NCBI GenBank assembly: GCA_964575025.1
Contig: CAZNPV010000001.1
Span: 62,001-126,000 of the forward strand
Direction: 5' to 3'
Source of the DNA: JABMQB01 sp964575025
GTDB taxonomy: Bacteria; Bacteroidota; Bacteroidia; Bacteroidales; Prolixibacteraceae
Length of the DNA: 64,000 nt
Numbering within the stretch: position 1 is the first letter of the stretch; the number at the start of each line of letters is the position of its first letter. Below the pieces are notes generated by a model that was not told the origin of the DNA, searched no databases, and saw only the letters and a list, made by a program, of their open reading frames with translations. Shown piece by piece: positions 40,645 through 50,560 of the stretch. The position numbers and the translations under genes are program-made.

Positions 40645-41645
40645 TGCCTGGTAACTATTTTCGGTTTGATCACTTGAATGTCGTTCGCTTCCATGAGCGA
40701 TTTCAGTCTGGTATACATTTTCTCATCGGTATAGGTTCCGATGATCGCTCCTCCGGAACCGGTAAATTTTGCGCTGGCTCCTGTGGATCTTGCCAGTTCG
40801 ACCATGTGAATGTTTCCCTGGGAAATGTGTACGGTTTTCCGGCGAAGGTCAAAATTCTCGTTGATGAGGGTATGCATCTTCTGATGGTCCCCTTTCTTCA
40901 TAGCCTCACAAAATTCAACGGTAATCTGTCCCCAACGCAGCACAGCCTGAAGGACTTTCGGATCTCCGATTTCAAAGCGTGCACGCAGGTTATTGTGCAC
41001 CACCTCGGTTCCTTCGGAAAGGTTTTTCCGGAAGGCAATATAAAAAGGAGGAAATTTCCGGGGATCCATTTTTTCGTATTTCCCATAGCCCTGGTGATTC
41101 ATGATGTCTTTATCGAAATCCATGAATACCGGTGTTTCATAAGCCTGGGCAACCCGGTCCTGGAGTCCTGCTGAAATACCCAGTTCATCTGTTTCAACGG
41201 CCAGAACCAGGTTGGCGAAAACCGGCTCAGGAATAGAGATATTGAAAAAAGCCGTTAATGCTTTAAGCCCGGCCGTAATAATAGCGCTTGAGCCTGCAAG
41301 CCCCAGCCGGAGCGGAATATTGGAGTCGTAACGGATCGTGAAGTTCCGGGTATCCAGCTTCAGGTTGTTTTTAAGGCAATAATCATAAAATATTTTAATG
41401 GTGGCTTTCAACAGGCGCATGCCTCCATAGTAGCCGGCAAAACTGATATCTTCAACCAGCTCATCGATGCTGTGGAAATGGGTAATATCAAGCTGTTGTG
41501 GGTTTATCTCCAGTTCAGGGGTTTCATACATCTGAACACGGGCTATGAAATTCGAGAATACAAAAGCGATGGTTTTTCCATAAAAACCATCCGAAGGATT
41601 CCCGATTACCGCTGCGCGAGGATAGGAAATGGTTTCTAAAATCAT
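40641..41645 (-). CDS. GHMP kinase resembling plant glucuronokinase
   Basis: 334 residues. GHMP-family features: IPLRLGLAGSSAIITAGL (about 110-127) for phosphate binding, GISAGLQDRVAQAY (156-169) with the catalytic Asp, and ASAKFTGSGGAII (290-302). The N-terminal VIGNPSDGFYGKTIAF (13-28) and YYGGMRLLKATIKIFYDYC recall plant D-glucuronokinase, which phosphorylates glucuronate at C1; the match is from memory, by eye. It would supply a sugar 1-phosphate to the coupled galU product. It starts 24 nt after the acyl-CoA synthetase gene, as the second gene of a likely three-gene operon. Another uronate or sugar cannot be excluded. Confidence 0.78.
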   Translation of the reverse strand: MILETISYPRAAVIGNPSDGFYGKTIAFVFSNFIARVQMYETPELEINPQQLDITHFHSIDELVEDISFAGYYGGMRLLKATIKIFYDYCLKNNLKLDTRNFTIRYDSNIPLRLGLAGSSAIITAGLKALTAFFNISIPEPVFANLVLAVETDELGISAGLQDRVAQAYETPVFMDFDKDIMNHQGYGKYEKMDPRKFPPFYIAFRKNLSEGTEVVHNNLRARFEIGDPKVLQAVLRWGQITVEFCEAMKKGDHQKMHTLINENFDLRRKTVHISQGNIHMVELARSTGASAKFTGSGGAIIGTYTDEKMYTRLKSLMEANDIQVIKPKIVTRQ

Positions 41646-41669
41646 GGTATTTTCAAAGAGGATACAACG

Positions 41670-43577
41670 TTAAAAATTCCATTTTTTTATTGCTTCCAGG
41701 TTCATTGAATTGACAATATTTTTTGCTTCCGAAGTGTATAGGAATTTGAGTTCCTCAGCATACCGTTCCGTTACTTTGTCTCTGACAATTTTCATGGTTG
41801 AATTGACCAGACCGTTTTGTTCAGAACATGCTTCAGGTAAGATCGCTAGGGTTGCCGGGATCCATCTTTCGGGAAACATGTTGCTGTATTTTCCACCGAG
41901 GCGGTAAGCGTTTATTTCTCTTTGAATGATCTGTAAGGCTTCAATGTCTCCTTTTTTTGTGTTGGGATGGATTGCCCGGTTCACGAGTTCCTGTTTTATG
42001 GCAGCCACATTGGGTACAATAAATCCAACGGTGTAGGGATTCTGGTTGTTGTACAGTATGACCTGATCGATAAACCGGGACTGGTCGGTGATTGCTTCTT
42101 CAATTCCTTCGGGACTGAATTTTTCTCCGTCGTTGGCAATCAGCAGGCTTTTAAAACGTCCCAGCACATAAAGAAAACCATCTGCATCCATATATCCCAT
42201 ATCGCCGGTATAGAGCCATCCGTTCTTAATGGTCTCGCGGGTTGCTTTCGGATTATTCCAGTATCCTGCCATCACATTATCCCCTTTCACAACAATTTCC
42301 CCTTTGTGGCCTGTTGGCAACTCCTTGTTGTCTTCATCCATGATCTTCAGGTCGAGGTATTTAACCAGTTTCCCGGAAGAGCCGAATTTTATGGCATGAA
42401 GGGCATTGGAAGAAATTACCGGTGAGGCTTCCGAGAGTCCGTAACCCTGGCACATGGGCATGCCTACCGCATAAAAGAACCGTTGTAACTCAATATCCAG
42501 GAGGGCTCCGCCACCGATAAAAAATTTTAGATTTCCCCCAAATCCTTCCCTGATCTTCGAAAAAAGAATCGCATCAAAAAGTGCCAGCAACGGTTTATAG
42601 ACAAAACGCAATCCTTTTCCCCGGTTATACCCCAGGCCGTTGTATTTATAGGCTGTTTTTAATGCAAGATTGAAAAGCTTTTCTGCTGTTTTGCCTTTGG
42701 CCTTGATATTTGATTCAATCCCTTTCCGGAAATTTTTTGCCAATGCCGGCACACTCATCAGTACATGGGGTTGTATCTCTTTGATATTTTTCGGAATATT
42801 TTTCAGGGTTTCCATTGGAGTCCGTCCCTGTTCCAGGGATGCCACACTGGCTCCATTGTACATAAAGCAGTAGAGGCATGCTGTGTGGGCAAACGCATGA
42901 TCCCAGGGCAAGATAGCCAGTGTTTTCCATTCCGGGGTTATCTTCATCAGTGTATTGGACTGAATCACATTGGCAGCATAATTCAGGTGGGATAACATGA
43001 TCCCTTTGGGATCGGCTGTAGTGCCTGAAGTGTAGGAGATGTTGGCCAAATCCCCGGGTTGGATATTCTTCCATATCCGATGAAAGCTTTCGGGATCTTT
43101 TATCAATGCTTCTTCCCCCATTTTCAATACGTCTGCATAAGCAATGTCGTTTTCTCCCGGATTTTCTTTGCCGTCCATATAAATGATCTTCTTAAGGCCG
43201 GGAAGTTCGTTCCGGATCTCTTCGATCTTGTGAGCCTGTGCGCTGGAGACAAACACCATTTTAGTCCCGGAATGATTCAACCGGAATCTCAGTTCCGAGG
43301 CAGCATCCAGTTTGACCGATAAGGGAACATTAATACCCCCGGCATAAAGAACTGCCAGTTCGCTGATGATCCAGGCATTTCGTCCTTCTGATATCAATCC
43401 GGTCCGGTCGCCCTTTTTCAGTCCCATCCTGTGAAGCCCTGCTCCGAGTTTTAACACTTCGTCACGCGTTTCGGTATAGGTGGTCCCCCGGAACGCATCA
43501 TCGTGTTTTTCCCACAGGTACATATTGTCAGGATATTTTTGAACGGAGGTTTCAAATAGTTCTACGATCGTTTTCAT
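41670..43577 (-). CDS. AMP-forming long-chain acyl-CoA synthetase
   Basis: 635 residues. Adenylate-forming motifs: P-loop YTSGTTADPKGIMLSH, GYGLSEASPVIS, YTGDMGYMDADGFLYVLGR and FSPEGIEEAI. Activates fatty acids to acyl-AMP and then acyl-CoA at the membrane face. The architecture (long N-terminal domain, ending LEAIKKWNF) is that of the FadD15/ACSL-like group common in Bacteroidota. First gene of the cluster with the GHMP kinase and galU; an exact -7 box lies 34 nt upstream. Confidence 0.92.
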   Translation of the reverse strand: MKTIVELFETSVQKYPDNMYLWEKHDDAFRGTTYTETRDEVLKLGAGLHRMGLKKGDRTGLISEGRNAWIISELAVLYAGGINVPLSVKLDAASELRFRLNHSGTKMVFVSSAQAHKIEEIRNELPGLKKIIYMDGKENPGENDIAYADVLKMGEEALIKDPESFHRIWKNIQPGDLANISYTSGTTADPKGIMLSHLNYAANVIQSNTLMKITPEWKTLAILPWDHAFAHTACLYCFMYNGASVASLEQGRTPMETLKNIPKNIKEIQPHVLMSVPALAKNFRKGIESNIKAKGKTAEKLFNLALKTAYKYNGLGYNRGKGLRFVYKPLLALFDAILFSKIREGFGGNLKFFIGGGALLDIELQRFFYAVGMPMCQGYGLSEASPVISSNALHAIKFGSSGKLVKYLDLKIMDEDNKELPTGHKGEIVVKGDNVMAGYWNNPKATRETIKNGWLYTGDMGYMDADGFLYVLGRFKSLLIANDGEKFSPEGIEEAITDQSRFIDQVILYNNQNPYTVGFIVPNVAAIKQELVNRAIHPNTKKGDIEALQIIQREINAYRLGGKYSNMFPERWIPATLAILPEACSEQNGLVNSTMKIVRDKVTERYAEELKFLYTSEAKNIVNSMNLEAIKKWNF

Positions 43578-43611
43578 TCGTGTTATATATTGATATGGTT
43601 AAGTCAGGATC

Positions 43612-43619
43612 CAAAAATA
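43612..43619 (-). promoter_or_regulatory. -7 promoter box for the acyl-CoA synthetase/kinase/galU operon
   Basis: TATTTTTG on the minus strand, an exact TAnnTTTG match 34 nt before the ATG. Confidence 0.45.
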
Positions 43620-43666
43620 AGAAATTTTATGAAAGCAGCGGATCAAACCGATGAAAAGAACGTAGG

Positions 43667-46189
43667 TCAGTCAGGCTGTTTGGTTTCTATTTTTAAGGCA
43701 ATGTCAGGATGAGGTTCCGGCATTTTGGGTACTTCAATAACTACCTGCCCGTTTTGGACTTTTGCCGTTGAGGATTTAAGTATTTTTCCGTTCCAGGGAT
43801 CGAACCATTCTACCCGGCAGGAATGGTCTTCCATGCCCTGAATGCTCAGTTTTGTTCCACTGATATCCTCTTTTTCACAGGAGCGTGCCCATCCGAACGC
43901 TTTTTTCCCGGTCCCCATCACATACACGTCCGTCTCCTGGGCAGAAGCCTTCATGGGTTGATAGGGGAGATTTGCAAAATCGATATCCGCAACAAAAAGA
44001 GAGAGATTTTTCAACTGTTTCCAGTCTTCGGCTGTAAGCACCGGATAGTCCCACCATACCGGAGTAGCCGCCAACCCGTTTGTCAGGGATGCCCAGATCT
44101 GGTTGTGATATGCGGTATGATATTTTTCGTCGCGTATGGAATAGTAGGCCAGGCTGGCGCCTGCTTCGCCAAAGATGGCCGGTTTTTCAAAGGCATCCCA
44201 AAAACGTTTGCTGGCCCAGGCATAGTTATAGATAGCGCTGCGCATTGTATCGTTCGGATATTTCACAGGCCATCCCTGAGCCGGATACATATGGATATTC
44301 GCAATATCGTTCCGTTCATACAAGGGTTCACGGTATTCACTGAATCCTCCGCTGAAGGAAGCTGTGGTAGGGTGGTTGTACGGATCGTTTTCTTCGAAGT
44401 ATGCATCGCATTTTTCTACCCAGTCATAACATTCCTGGTGTCTGCCGTGAGCCCATCCATCGGTGCCGTTCATTTCATTGATCAGCTCCCAGATGCCCCA
44501 GCTCCGGCTGTGTGCAAAGCGGGCGATCATATATCGGTATTTCTTTTTCTGGTATTCCCACACCAGCGAATCGCTGTATACATCCTCCACATCGATCAGC
44601 TGACTGTATGGATTATTCCGCCATTCGGCTGCCCATACGGTTTCAGAAAAAAGGTCGTGAGGCCAGATGGCGTACATCAGTTTGATGCCGTGTTTTTCGA
44701 AGATTGCCAGCAGCGAATCGATCCGGTTGCATTTAACCTGGTTATACCTGCCCAGTTTTTCTTCAATCAATCCGGTCCCATTCACAAACCCGCCGTAGGT
44801 GATGTCCCAGAGGGCAAAAAAATTGGCATGATGTTCGGAAAACGTATCAAACCGTTCCATGTTGTTTTGCCAGGGTGAATAAACGCCTGTCCCGTAATAA
44901 GAGGTTCCGTCATCGTATATAAAATAGTGCGGATTGATGGTTGATGGTTTGATCCATCCATGGTGCTCTGATTCCATTGCTGTAAAAGAAGCTTCTTCGG
45001 ACTGACCTTTTCCTCCCGTATCGTTTACATAAAGCCGGTATGAATATTCACCGGTTTCATTGGGTGAAAAACGCAGTTTCCACTGGTCGGCATTTTCATG
45101 GTTGTCATAAAAACCGTTGATCCGGATGGTTTTTCGTGAAGGCGCGGTAAACACGGCATAGACGTCAATGTCTTCCGGATCGTAGGGATTTTCAATCCCT
45201 ACATTATGGAGTGCCAGGTGGATTTCAAATTTTTCATATTTTTTAACGGTGGGTGTATTTATTTTTTCTGCTTTTATTTCCGGTGTTTTTCCGGGAATAT
45301 AGGTTTCGCCCTGAACCTGCTCTGCAGCAAAATATTTCTCTCCGTCTGTTCCGGTTGCCAGTACTTTGTAAAAATAGTGTTTGTAAGGCGCAAGATTGGT
45401 GTCGGTATATTCTTTTTTTTCAGTCTCTGCCAGGAAGGTCGATTCATCGGTCGGAAAACCGGGATTGTTGCTTCGGTATATCCGGTATCCTGCTGTTCGT
45501 TCCTCATCGCTGGTATTCCATTGCAGGTGAACGGTGTTTCCCTGTTCCACTTTGGCTTTCAGGCCGGTAACATGGATCAGGTACCAGGCGGTCCGGAAAT
45601 TATCCATTTCCAGGGTTCCCGATTTGGAATGTGCCAGACCCCGGTCAAGGTAAAAATCAATAGCCTCCACATTGTGTTTGGTATAGTATGCTTTGGTCAG
45701 GTTAAAGGTGTAAGTGTGCCATTGGTTGTCCCCCGGAATCTCTTTTTCGAGGTATTCAACGGTAGGGGGTTCCTTGGAGTATACCGGGCTGACTGTAAGG
45801 GTGGTGGCTATATCGGATTTTACATCAACCTGGATACGGGGATTCGAAGATACATCCGATGCACGGAAGGTATGATACGTGAAATGATCAAAAGCTCCCA
45901 TGCCTTCAAGCCGGTTCCAGGTGATCTTCAAAACACCCTCATCTGCTATCAGTTGGTAGGATGCCGGTGTATCGGTATCCCAGATAACAAACGGGGGCTG
46001 GTTGCCTCGGGAAGGAAAGGAAAGCCTCCCGCTTTCAAAATTGTCGGACAAACCGAAACGTTGGGAAATGCCCGGAAGGGCTGAAAAAAGAAAAATCCAA
46101 AGAAGCAGGTGCGGTTTATACGATAAATTCAGAGGGTTCCCGGTGCCTGTAGCGGAGAAAAAAGAGAAATTACGACCAATTGTTTTCAT
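43667..46189 (-). CDS. Modular secreted glycoside hydrolase (clan GH-A-like barrel with FN3 and DUF5060-like domains)
   Basis: 840 residues. Signal region about 27-43 (LLLWIFLFSALPGISQ). Domains by eye: N-terminal beta-sandwich resembling a carbohydrate-binding module (45-200), FN3 (205-297, WNTSDEERTAGYRIYRS), DUF5060-like sandwich (310-405, IDVYAVFTAPSRKTIRINGFYD), TIM-barrel catalytic domain (415-740), and a C-terminal sandwich (745-840). Candidate catalytic residues are Glu572 in WELINEMNG (acid/base, with the preceding Asn typical of clan GH-A) and Glu675 in AIFGEAGAS (nucleophile). The substrate is unknown; DUF5060 proteins usually act on plant or algal polysaccharides. Divergent from the DUF1080 gene. 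Confidence 0.83.
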   Translation of the reverse strand: MKTIGRNFSFFSATGTGNPLNLSYKPHLLLWIFLFSALPGISQRFGLSDNFESGRLSFPSRGNQPPFVIWDTDTPASYQLIADEGVLKITWNRLEGMGAFDHFTYHTFRASDVSSNPRIQVDVKSDIATTLTVSPVYSKEPPTVEYLEKEIPGDNQWHTYTFNLTKAYYTKHNVEAIDFYLDRGLAHSKSGTLEMDNFRTAWYLIHVTGLKAKVEQGNTVHLQWNTSDEERTAGYRIYRSNNPGFPTDESTFLAETEKKEYTDTNLAPYKHYFYKVLATGTDGEKYFAAEQVQGETYIPGKTPEIKAEKINTPTVKKYEKFEIHLALHNVGIENPYDPEDIDVYAVFTAPSRKTIRINGFYDNHENADQWKLRFSPNETGEYSYRLYVNDTGGKGQSEEASFTAMESEHHGWIKPSTINPHYFIYDDGTSYYGTGVYSPWQNNMERFDTFSEHHANFFALWDITYGGFVNGTGLIEEKLGRYNQVKCNRIDSLLAIFEKHGIKLMYAIWPHDLFSETVWAAEWRNNPYSQLIDVEDVYSDSLVWEYQKKKYRYMIARFAHSRSWGIWELINEMNGTDGWAHGRHQECYDWVEKCDAYFEENDPYNHPTTASFSGGFSEYREPLYERNDIANIHMYPAQGWPVKYPNDTMRSAIYNYAWASKRFWDAFEKPAIFGEAGASLAYYSIRDEKYHTAYHNQIWASLTNGLAATPVWWDYPVLTAEDWKQLKNLSLFVADIDFANLPYQPMKASAQETDVYVMGTGKKAFGWARSCEKEDISGTKLSIQGMEDHSCRVEWFDPWNGKILKSSTAKVQNGQVVIEVPKMPEPHPDIALKIETKQPD

Positions 46190-46256
46190 TCGTAGTGGTT
46201 TAGTTAATTTGATTCATTTGTACTGTTTAGATATACTTTTTTGTTTCCTGATGGTT

Positions 46257-46264
46257 TATTTTTG
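46257..46264 (+). promoter_or_regulatory. -7 promoter box for the DUF1080 lipoprotein gene
   Basis: TATTTTTG, an exact TAnnTTTG match 48 nt before the ATG. A TTTG lies upstream, but the 13-nt spacing is short. Confidence 0.4.
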
Positions 46265-46312
46265 AAGAATAAATTCGTACATTCAAACCGGATTTTAAAG
46301 ATAACCAATATA

Positions 46313-47119
46313 ATGAAATTGTTATTTAACCTTGGAGTTTTTCCCCTTTTGTTTTTTATTGTCCTTGCATTGTCGTGTGGAAATAAAAAAACCGGGGATG
46401 AAGAGTGGATCCGGCTTTTTAACGGGAAGGATCTCAATGACTGGCAAATAAAGTTTACCGGGTATGAGTTGGGTGTGAACCTGCACAACACCTTTCGTGT
46501 GGAGGATGGCATTCTGAAAGTATGTTATGACGACTGGGACCGGTTTAACGGCGAATTTGGCCATATTTTTTATAAAACTGAATTTTCGCATTACCGGCTT
46601 CGGGTGGAGTACCGGTTTACCGGAGAGCAGGTCGCGGGCGGTGAAGCCTGGGCGGTCCGGAACAACGGCCTGATGCTGCACGGGCAGTCCCCGGAATCGA
46701 TGGACCTGGACCAGCAGTTCCCGGTATCGGTAGAGGTGCAATTGCTGGGAGGCGACGGGGTCAATGAACGTTCCACAATGAACGTGTGCACACCCGGGAC
46801 GCATGTGGTAATGAACGGAAAACTGATGGAACAACATTGTATCAACTCCCGATCCGGAACCTATCATGGGGACCAGTGGGTTTCGGCAGAAGTGGAAGTG
46901 AAAGGAGGGGAAATAATCCGCCATTTTGTGGAGGGCAAAGAGGTGCTGTCATACCAAAAACCACAGCTCGATCCGCAGGATCCGGATTATAACAAACTGC
47001 TGCCTCCCGATGGGAATAAAATAGTTCGCAAAGGAACCATTTCTCTGCAGGCTGAAAGCGCACCCACTGAATTCCGGAAAGTGGAACTCCTGAACCTGGA
47101 AGATGGTGCTGAGGAGTAA
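46313..47119 (+). CDS. DUF1080 (3-keto-disaccharide hydrolase-like) lipoprotein
   Basis: 268 residues from the ATG at 46313 (the frame is open 24 codons further upstream, but the signal peptide starts here). Lipoprotein signal with cleavage before Cys in VLALSCGNKK. The mature part is one jelly-roll of the DUF1080 family: EEWIRLFNGKDLNDWQIKF opening, GHIFYKTEFSHYRLRVEYRF, GLMLHGQSPESM, VEVQLLGG and a closing GTISLQAESAPTEFRKVELL. Relatives bind or cleave glucans and 3-keto-glycosides. No oxidoreductase partner is adjacent. It ends 5 nt from the convergent kinase gene. Confidence 0.9.
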   Translation: MKLLFNLGVFPLLFFIVLALSCGNKKTGDEEWIRLFNGKDLNDWQIKFTGYELGVNLHNTFRVEDGILKVCYDDWDRFNGEFGHIFYKTEFSHYRLRVEYRFTGEQVAGGEAWAVRNNGLMLHGQSPESMDLDQQFPVSVEVQLLGGDGVNERSTMNVCTPGTHVVMNGKLMEQHCINSRSGTYHGDQWVSAEVEVKGGEIIRHFVEGKEVLSYQKPQLDPQDPDYNKLLPPDGNKIVRKGTISLQAESAPTEFRKVELLNLEDGAEE

Positions 47120-47124
47120 ACAGA

Positions 47125-50100
47125 CTATAGATATTTATTGATCATGCTCAGCAGTTTGTCTTTTTTGATGGGTTTGGAAATGTAATCATCGCAACCAGCC
47201 TCCAGGGCTTTTTCCCGGTCGCCCTGCAGGGCAAACGCTGTTTGGGCAATTACAGGAATTTGCGGATTGGACTTTTTGATTTCCCGGGTCGCATCGAATC
47301 CATTCATCACCGGCATTTCAATATCCATTAAAACGAGATCAGGAGGGGGTAATTCCATGCATCGTTTTACTGCATCTGCTCCGTTGGTGGCTTTCAATAC
47401 GGTAAATTTTTCACGGGTTAGCAACGTGTAAAGATACATGTATCCTGATTCATCATCTTCCGCAATCAGGATTCTTTTTCCTTCTGTTTTGGGGGTCGGT
47501 TTTTTCTCTGGTTCTGTCATTGGTACGGATTCATTTTTCTCAGAGGTCACAAAGGGAAAAGAGGCATAGAAGGTACTTCCTTTCCCGGGTTCTGAATCGA
47601 CCCCTATTTTTCCCCCGAGCATTTCGGTATAGTTTTTTGCAATGGATAATCCCAGTCCGGAACCTTCAAAGGACCGGGAGTATTCTGTTTCTGCCTGTAC
47701 AAAGCGTTCAAAAATGGCTTTTTGTTTTTTGGGAGGGATCCCCAGCCCCGAGTCTTTCACATAAAAACAGATCCGGTCGTTTTCAAGGGAACAGCCCAGT
47801 TCAACAAATCCTTCGGAGGTAAATTTAAACGCATTCTTCAGAAAGTTCCCGATTACTGATTCCAGTTTGTTTTTATCAGACCGGATCCGGACGTTTTGTA
47901 AGCTGATGTTGTCAGACAGTTTAAATCCGATCTTCTTCTTATCTGCTTCCGGTTTATAGAATCGAAAGAAGTAGTTGAGCAAATTACTGATATTAACCTC
48001 AGACAGGTTGATAATTGCCTGCCCGGATTCGATTTTTGAGATTTTGATTATGTCGTTGATTGTGTTAAGCAAACGGTTGCCGCTCATTTGGACCATGTCG
48101 AAATATTCGTTCATGTCTTCCTGTTGCAAATCTGGAGTACGGAGCAAATCGATAAACCCCAGTATTCCGTTCATGGGGGTACGTATTTCGTGGCTCATAT
48201 TTGCCAGGAAGGCTGATTTCAGGCGGTCATTCTCTTCGGCTTTTTCCTTGGTGGCAACCAACTCTTCAATCATTTTTTTCTTATCGGTGACATCTTCCCT
48301 TACGGATACAAAATTGGTTATTTCACCTTCATCGTTTAAGATGGGCGAAATTACGGTATCATCCCAGTAAAGCTGTCCGTTTTTTTTCCGGTTCCTGATT
48401 TCGTTTTTCCAGTCATTGCCGGAAAGAATGGTCTTCCACATATTTTCAAAAAATTCCCGGGGATGATAGCCTGAATTGAGGAACCGTGGATTTTTCCCTT
48501 GCACTTCTTCCATTGAATAACCTGTGATTTTTGTGAATGTGGAATTTACATATTCAATGTTCCCTTCTTTGTCACTGATTACAATACTTACCGGATTCTG
48601 TTCCACAGAGCGGCTTAACAGTTTCAGTTGTTTTTCTGTTTGTTTTTTCTCGGTAATGTCGTGGATGACCGAATGAATATATTTTTCTCCCTCGATATTC
48701 ACCACACTTGGAAAGACTTCAACATCCGCAATTGATCCGTCGGCTTTATTATGTGTTGTTTCAATATATACACTTTTCAGTTTCAGGATATTTTGTATTT
48801 CTTTGTCAAGTAAATCGGTAGGTCCGGCATCTATTTCGGTTATTTTCTTTTTGGTAAGGACGTCGACACTCCATCCGTAAAACCGGGCAGCTGCCTTGTT
48901 GGCTTCTGAAACCTTTTTTGTTTTGGGGTCGATGATCAGTTTGATTGCCGAATGGTCGTAGAAGAGATTGCGGAATTTTTCTTCGCTTTTGCGGAGCGCT
49001 TCCAGATTACGAATGCGTTCGGATATATCACGGGCTACACTCAAAATGACGGTTTTTCCCCTGTAATTAATCAGTGAAGAACTAATTTCTACCGGGATCT
49101 CTTTGCCGTTTTTTGTTCTGTGCCGGGTTTCAAAAACCTGTTTTTTATCGAATTCCATCGAACCGACAAGGTCTTCTATTTCTTCTTTTTTAAGATGTGC
49201 ATCTATCCCCATAAGTCCTTTTTTCAGCAGTTCTTCACGGGAATATCCGAGGTTGTCCACTGCTGTTTTATTCACATCCAGCAGGCTACCGTCATTATCG
49301 ATAATCCAGACGGTTTCGTTCATGGCATCGATCATTTCATGGTATTCTTTCTCATCCCGGCGCAGTCTTTCCTCCAGGTTTTTCCTTTCCGTAATGTCTT
49401 CCGTAATGCCGATCACGCGGAAAGTTCTCTTTTTCTTATTTTGTTCGATTACAGATCCCACATCGCGAAACCACTGGTATTGACCCTTGCTGTTCAGAAT
49501 ACGGTATTCTGTATCGTAATTTTCAGAGTATCCATCCAGCATTTGTTTCATTGTACCCATGGTTTGGGGCTTATCGTCGGGGTGGATGAGATTGGTAAAA
49601 TCGGTATAGGTCTTGAATTTTTCAGGGGGAAAACCCAGCACTTTTGCTTTTTGGTAGTCGAAATTCACCTTTCCCGACGGGAGTTCCATTTCCCACCACG
49701 CAAAGTTTCCGGCTTGTAATCCTGCCTGAATACGCTTTGTCAGTTGTGCTTTTGCTTCTTCAGCATGTTTTTGATGGGTAATATCCCGGATAAAACCTCC
49801 CACTCCTTTGGGTCCGTTGGGCAGGTCTACGGGGAATTTCCGGGTTTCAAAAATATGGTCTCCTGTTTTTTCTTTGTTGATAACCAACTTATTCTGTTCA
49901 ATGGCCAAGGTGTCGGTTTCCCGGCATTTTGATGCAGAAGCCCTGGGCATGAGTTCAAAATCATCTTTCCCGATTATTTCCTTAGAATTTTTCCCGAAGA
50001 ATCTTTCGTTTTGTTTGTTCACAAACAGGTAACGGAAGTTTTCATCTTTGAGAAAAGCCATGTCGGAAGTGGAGTTAAGAAACGTGGCATACCGCTTTTC

Positions 50101-50520
50101 ATTTATGCGCAGGGATTCTTCCGCTTTCATCTTTTCATATTGCACGATCTTTTGTTTCAATGCATGTTGAACAGCAGGTCCCAGTCTTTTTAACGACTCT
50201 TTCAGGACATAATCGGTGGCTCCTGCTTTCATGCATTTTACAGCCGTTTCCTCGTTTATGGATCCGGTTACAATGATGACCGGTGTATCGGGAGACTCTT
50301 TTAAGGTTATTCGTAAAGCATCCATTCCTGTGAATGTGGGCATGTGGTAGTCACTGACAATCAAATCCGGTTTAAAACGGTGGAGTGCTTCCCTGAACGC
50401 GTTTTCTTTTTCTACTACCTCAAAACGGCTGTCAGGGAGAATTTTACGAATGGTCCTTTGGGCTAACTCGGCATCGGTTGGAAGGTCTTCTGCGATGAGA
50501 ATTCTCACTTGTTCATCCAT
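47125..50520 (-). CDS. Hybrid sensor histidine kinase with N- and C-terminal receiver domains and multiple PAS domains
   Basis: 1131 residues, no membrane segment, so cytoplasmic. Order: REC (1-125, phospho-acceptor Asp57 in LIVSDYHMP), about five PAS/PAC modules (about 130-760, e.g. FLNSTSDMAFLKDENFRYLF, WWEMELPSGKVNFDYQ, SVEQNPVSIVISDKEGNIEY), HisKA with His777 (ANMSHEIRTPMNGILGF), HATPase (about 880-1000, GLGIPPKKQ and GSGLGLSIAK), and a second REC (1015-1131, Asp1066 in LVLMDIEMP). No DNA-binding output domain is attached, so it ends in a phosphorelay. It lies 40 nt downstream of the second large kinase gene, probably one operon. Confidence 0.92.
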   Translation of the reverse strand: MDEQVRILIAEDLPTDAELAQRTIRKILPDSRFEVVEKENAFREALHRFKPDLIVSDYHMPTFTGMDALRITLKESPDTPVIIVTGSINEETAVKCMKAGATDYVLKESLKRLGPAVQHALKQKIVQYEKMKAEESLRINEKRYATFLNSTSDMAFLKDENFRYLFVNKQNERFFGKNSKEIIGKDDFELMPRASASKCRETDTLAIEQNKLVINKEKTGDHIFETRKFPVDLPNGPKGVGGFIRDITHQKHAEEAKAQLTKRIQAGLQAGNFAWWEMELPSGKVNFDYQKAKVLGFPPEKFKTYTDFTNLIHPDDKPQTMGTMKQMLDGYSENYDTEYRILNSKGQYQWFRDVGSVIEQNKKKRTFRVIGITEDITERKNLEERLRRDEKEYHEMIDAMNETVWIIDNDGSLLDVNKTAVDNLGYSREELLKKGLMGIDAHLKKEEIEDLVGSMEFDKKQVFETRHRTKNGKEIPVEISSSLINYRGKTVILSVARDISERIRNLEALRKSEEKFRNLFYDHSAIKLIIDPKTKKVSEANKAAARFYGWSVDVLTKKKITEIDAGPTDLLDKEIQNILKLKSVYIETTHNKADGSIADVEVFPSVVNIEGEKYIHSVIHDITEKKQTEKQLKLLSRSVEQNPVSIVISDKEGNIEYVNSTFTKITGYSMEEVQGKNPRFLNSGYHPREFFENMWKTILSGNDWKNEIRNRKKNGQLYWDDTVISPILNDEGEITNFVSVREDVTDKKKMIEELVATKEKAEENDRLKSAFLANMSHEIRTPMNGILGFIDLLRTPDLQQEDMNEYFDMVQMSGNRLLNTINDIIKISKIESGQAIINLSEVNISNLLNYFFRFYKPEADKKKIGFKLSDNISLQNVRIRSDKNKLESVIGNFLKNAFKFTSEGFVELGCSLENDRICFYVKDSGLGIPPKKQKAIFERFVQAETEYSRSFEGSGLGLSIAKNYTEMLGGKIGVDSEPGKGSTFYASFPFVTSEKNESVPMTEPEKKPTPKTEGKRILIAEDDESGYMYLYTLLTREKFTVLKATNGADAVKRCMELPPPDLVLMDIEMPVMNGFDATREIKKSNPQIPVIAQTAFALQGDREKALEAGCDDYISKPIKKDKLLSMINKYL

Positions 50521-50560
50521 TTTTTTGTTTCTTTTTTATAACGTTGGTACAACGTATTAA

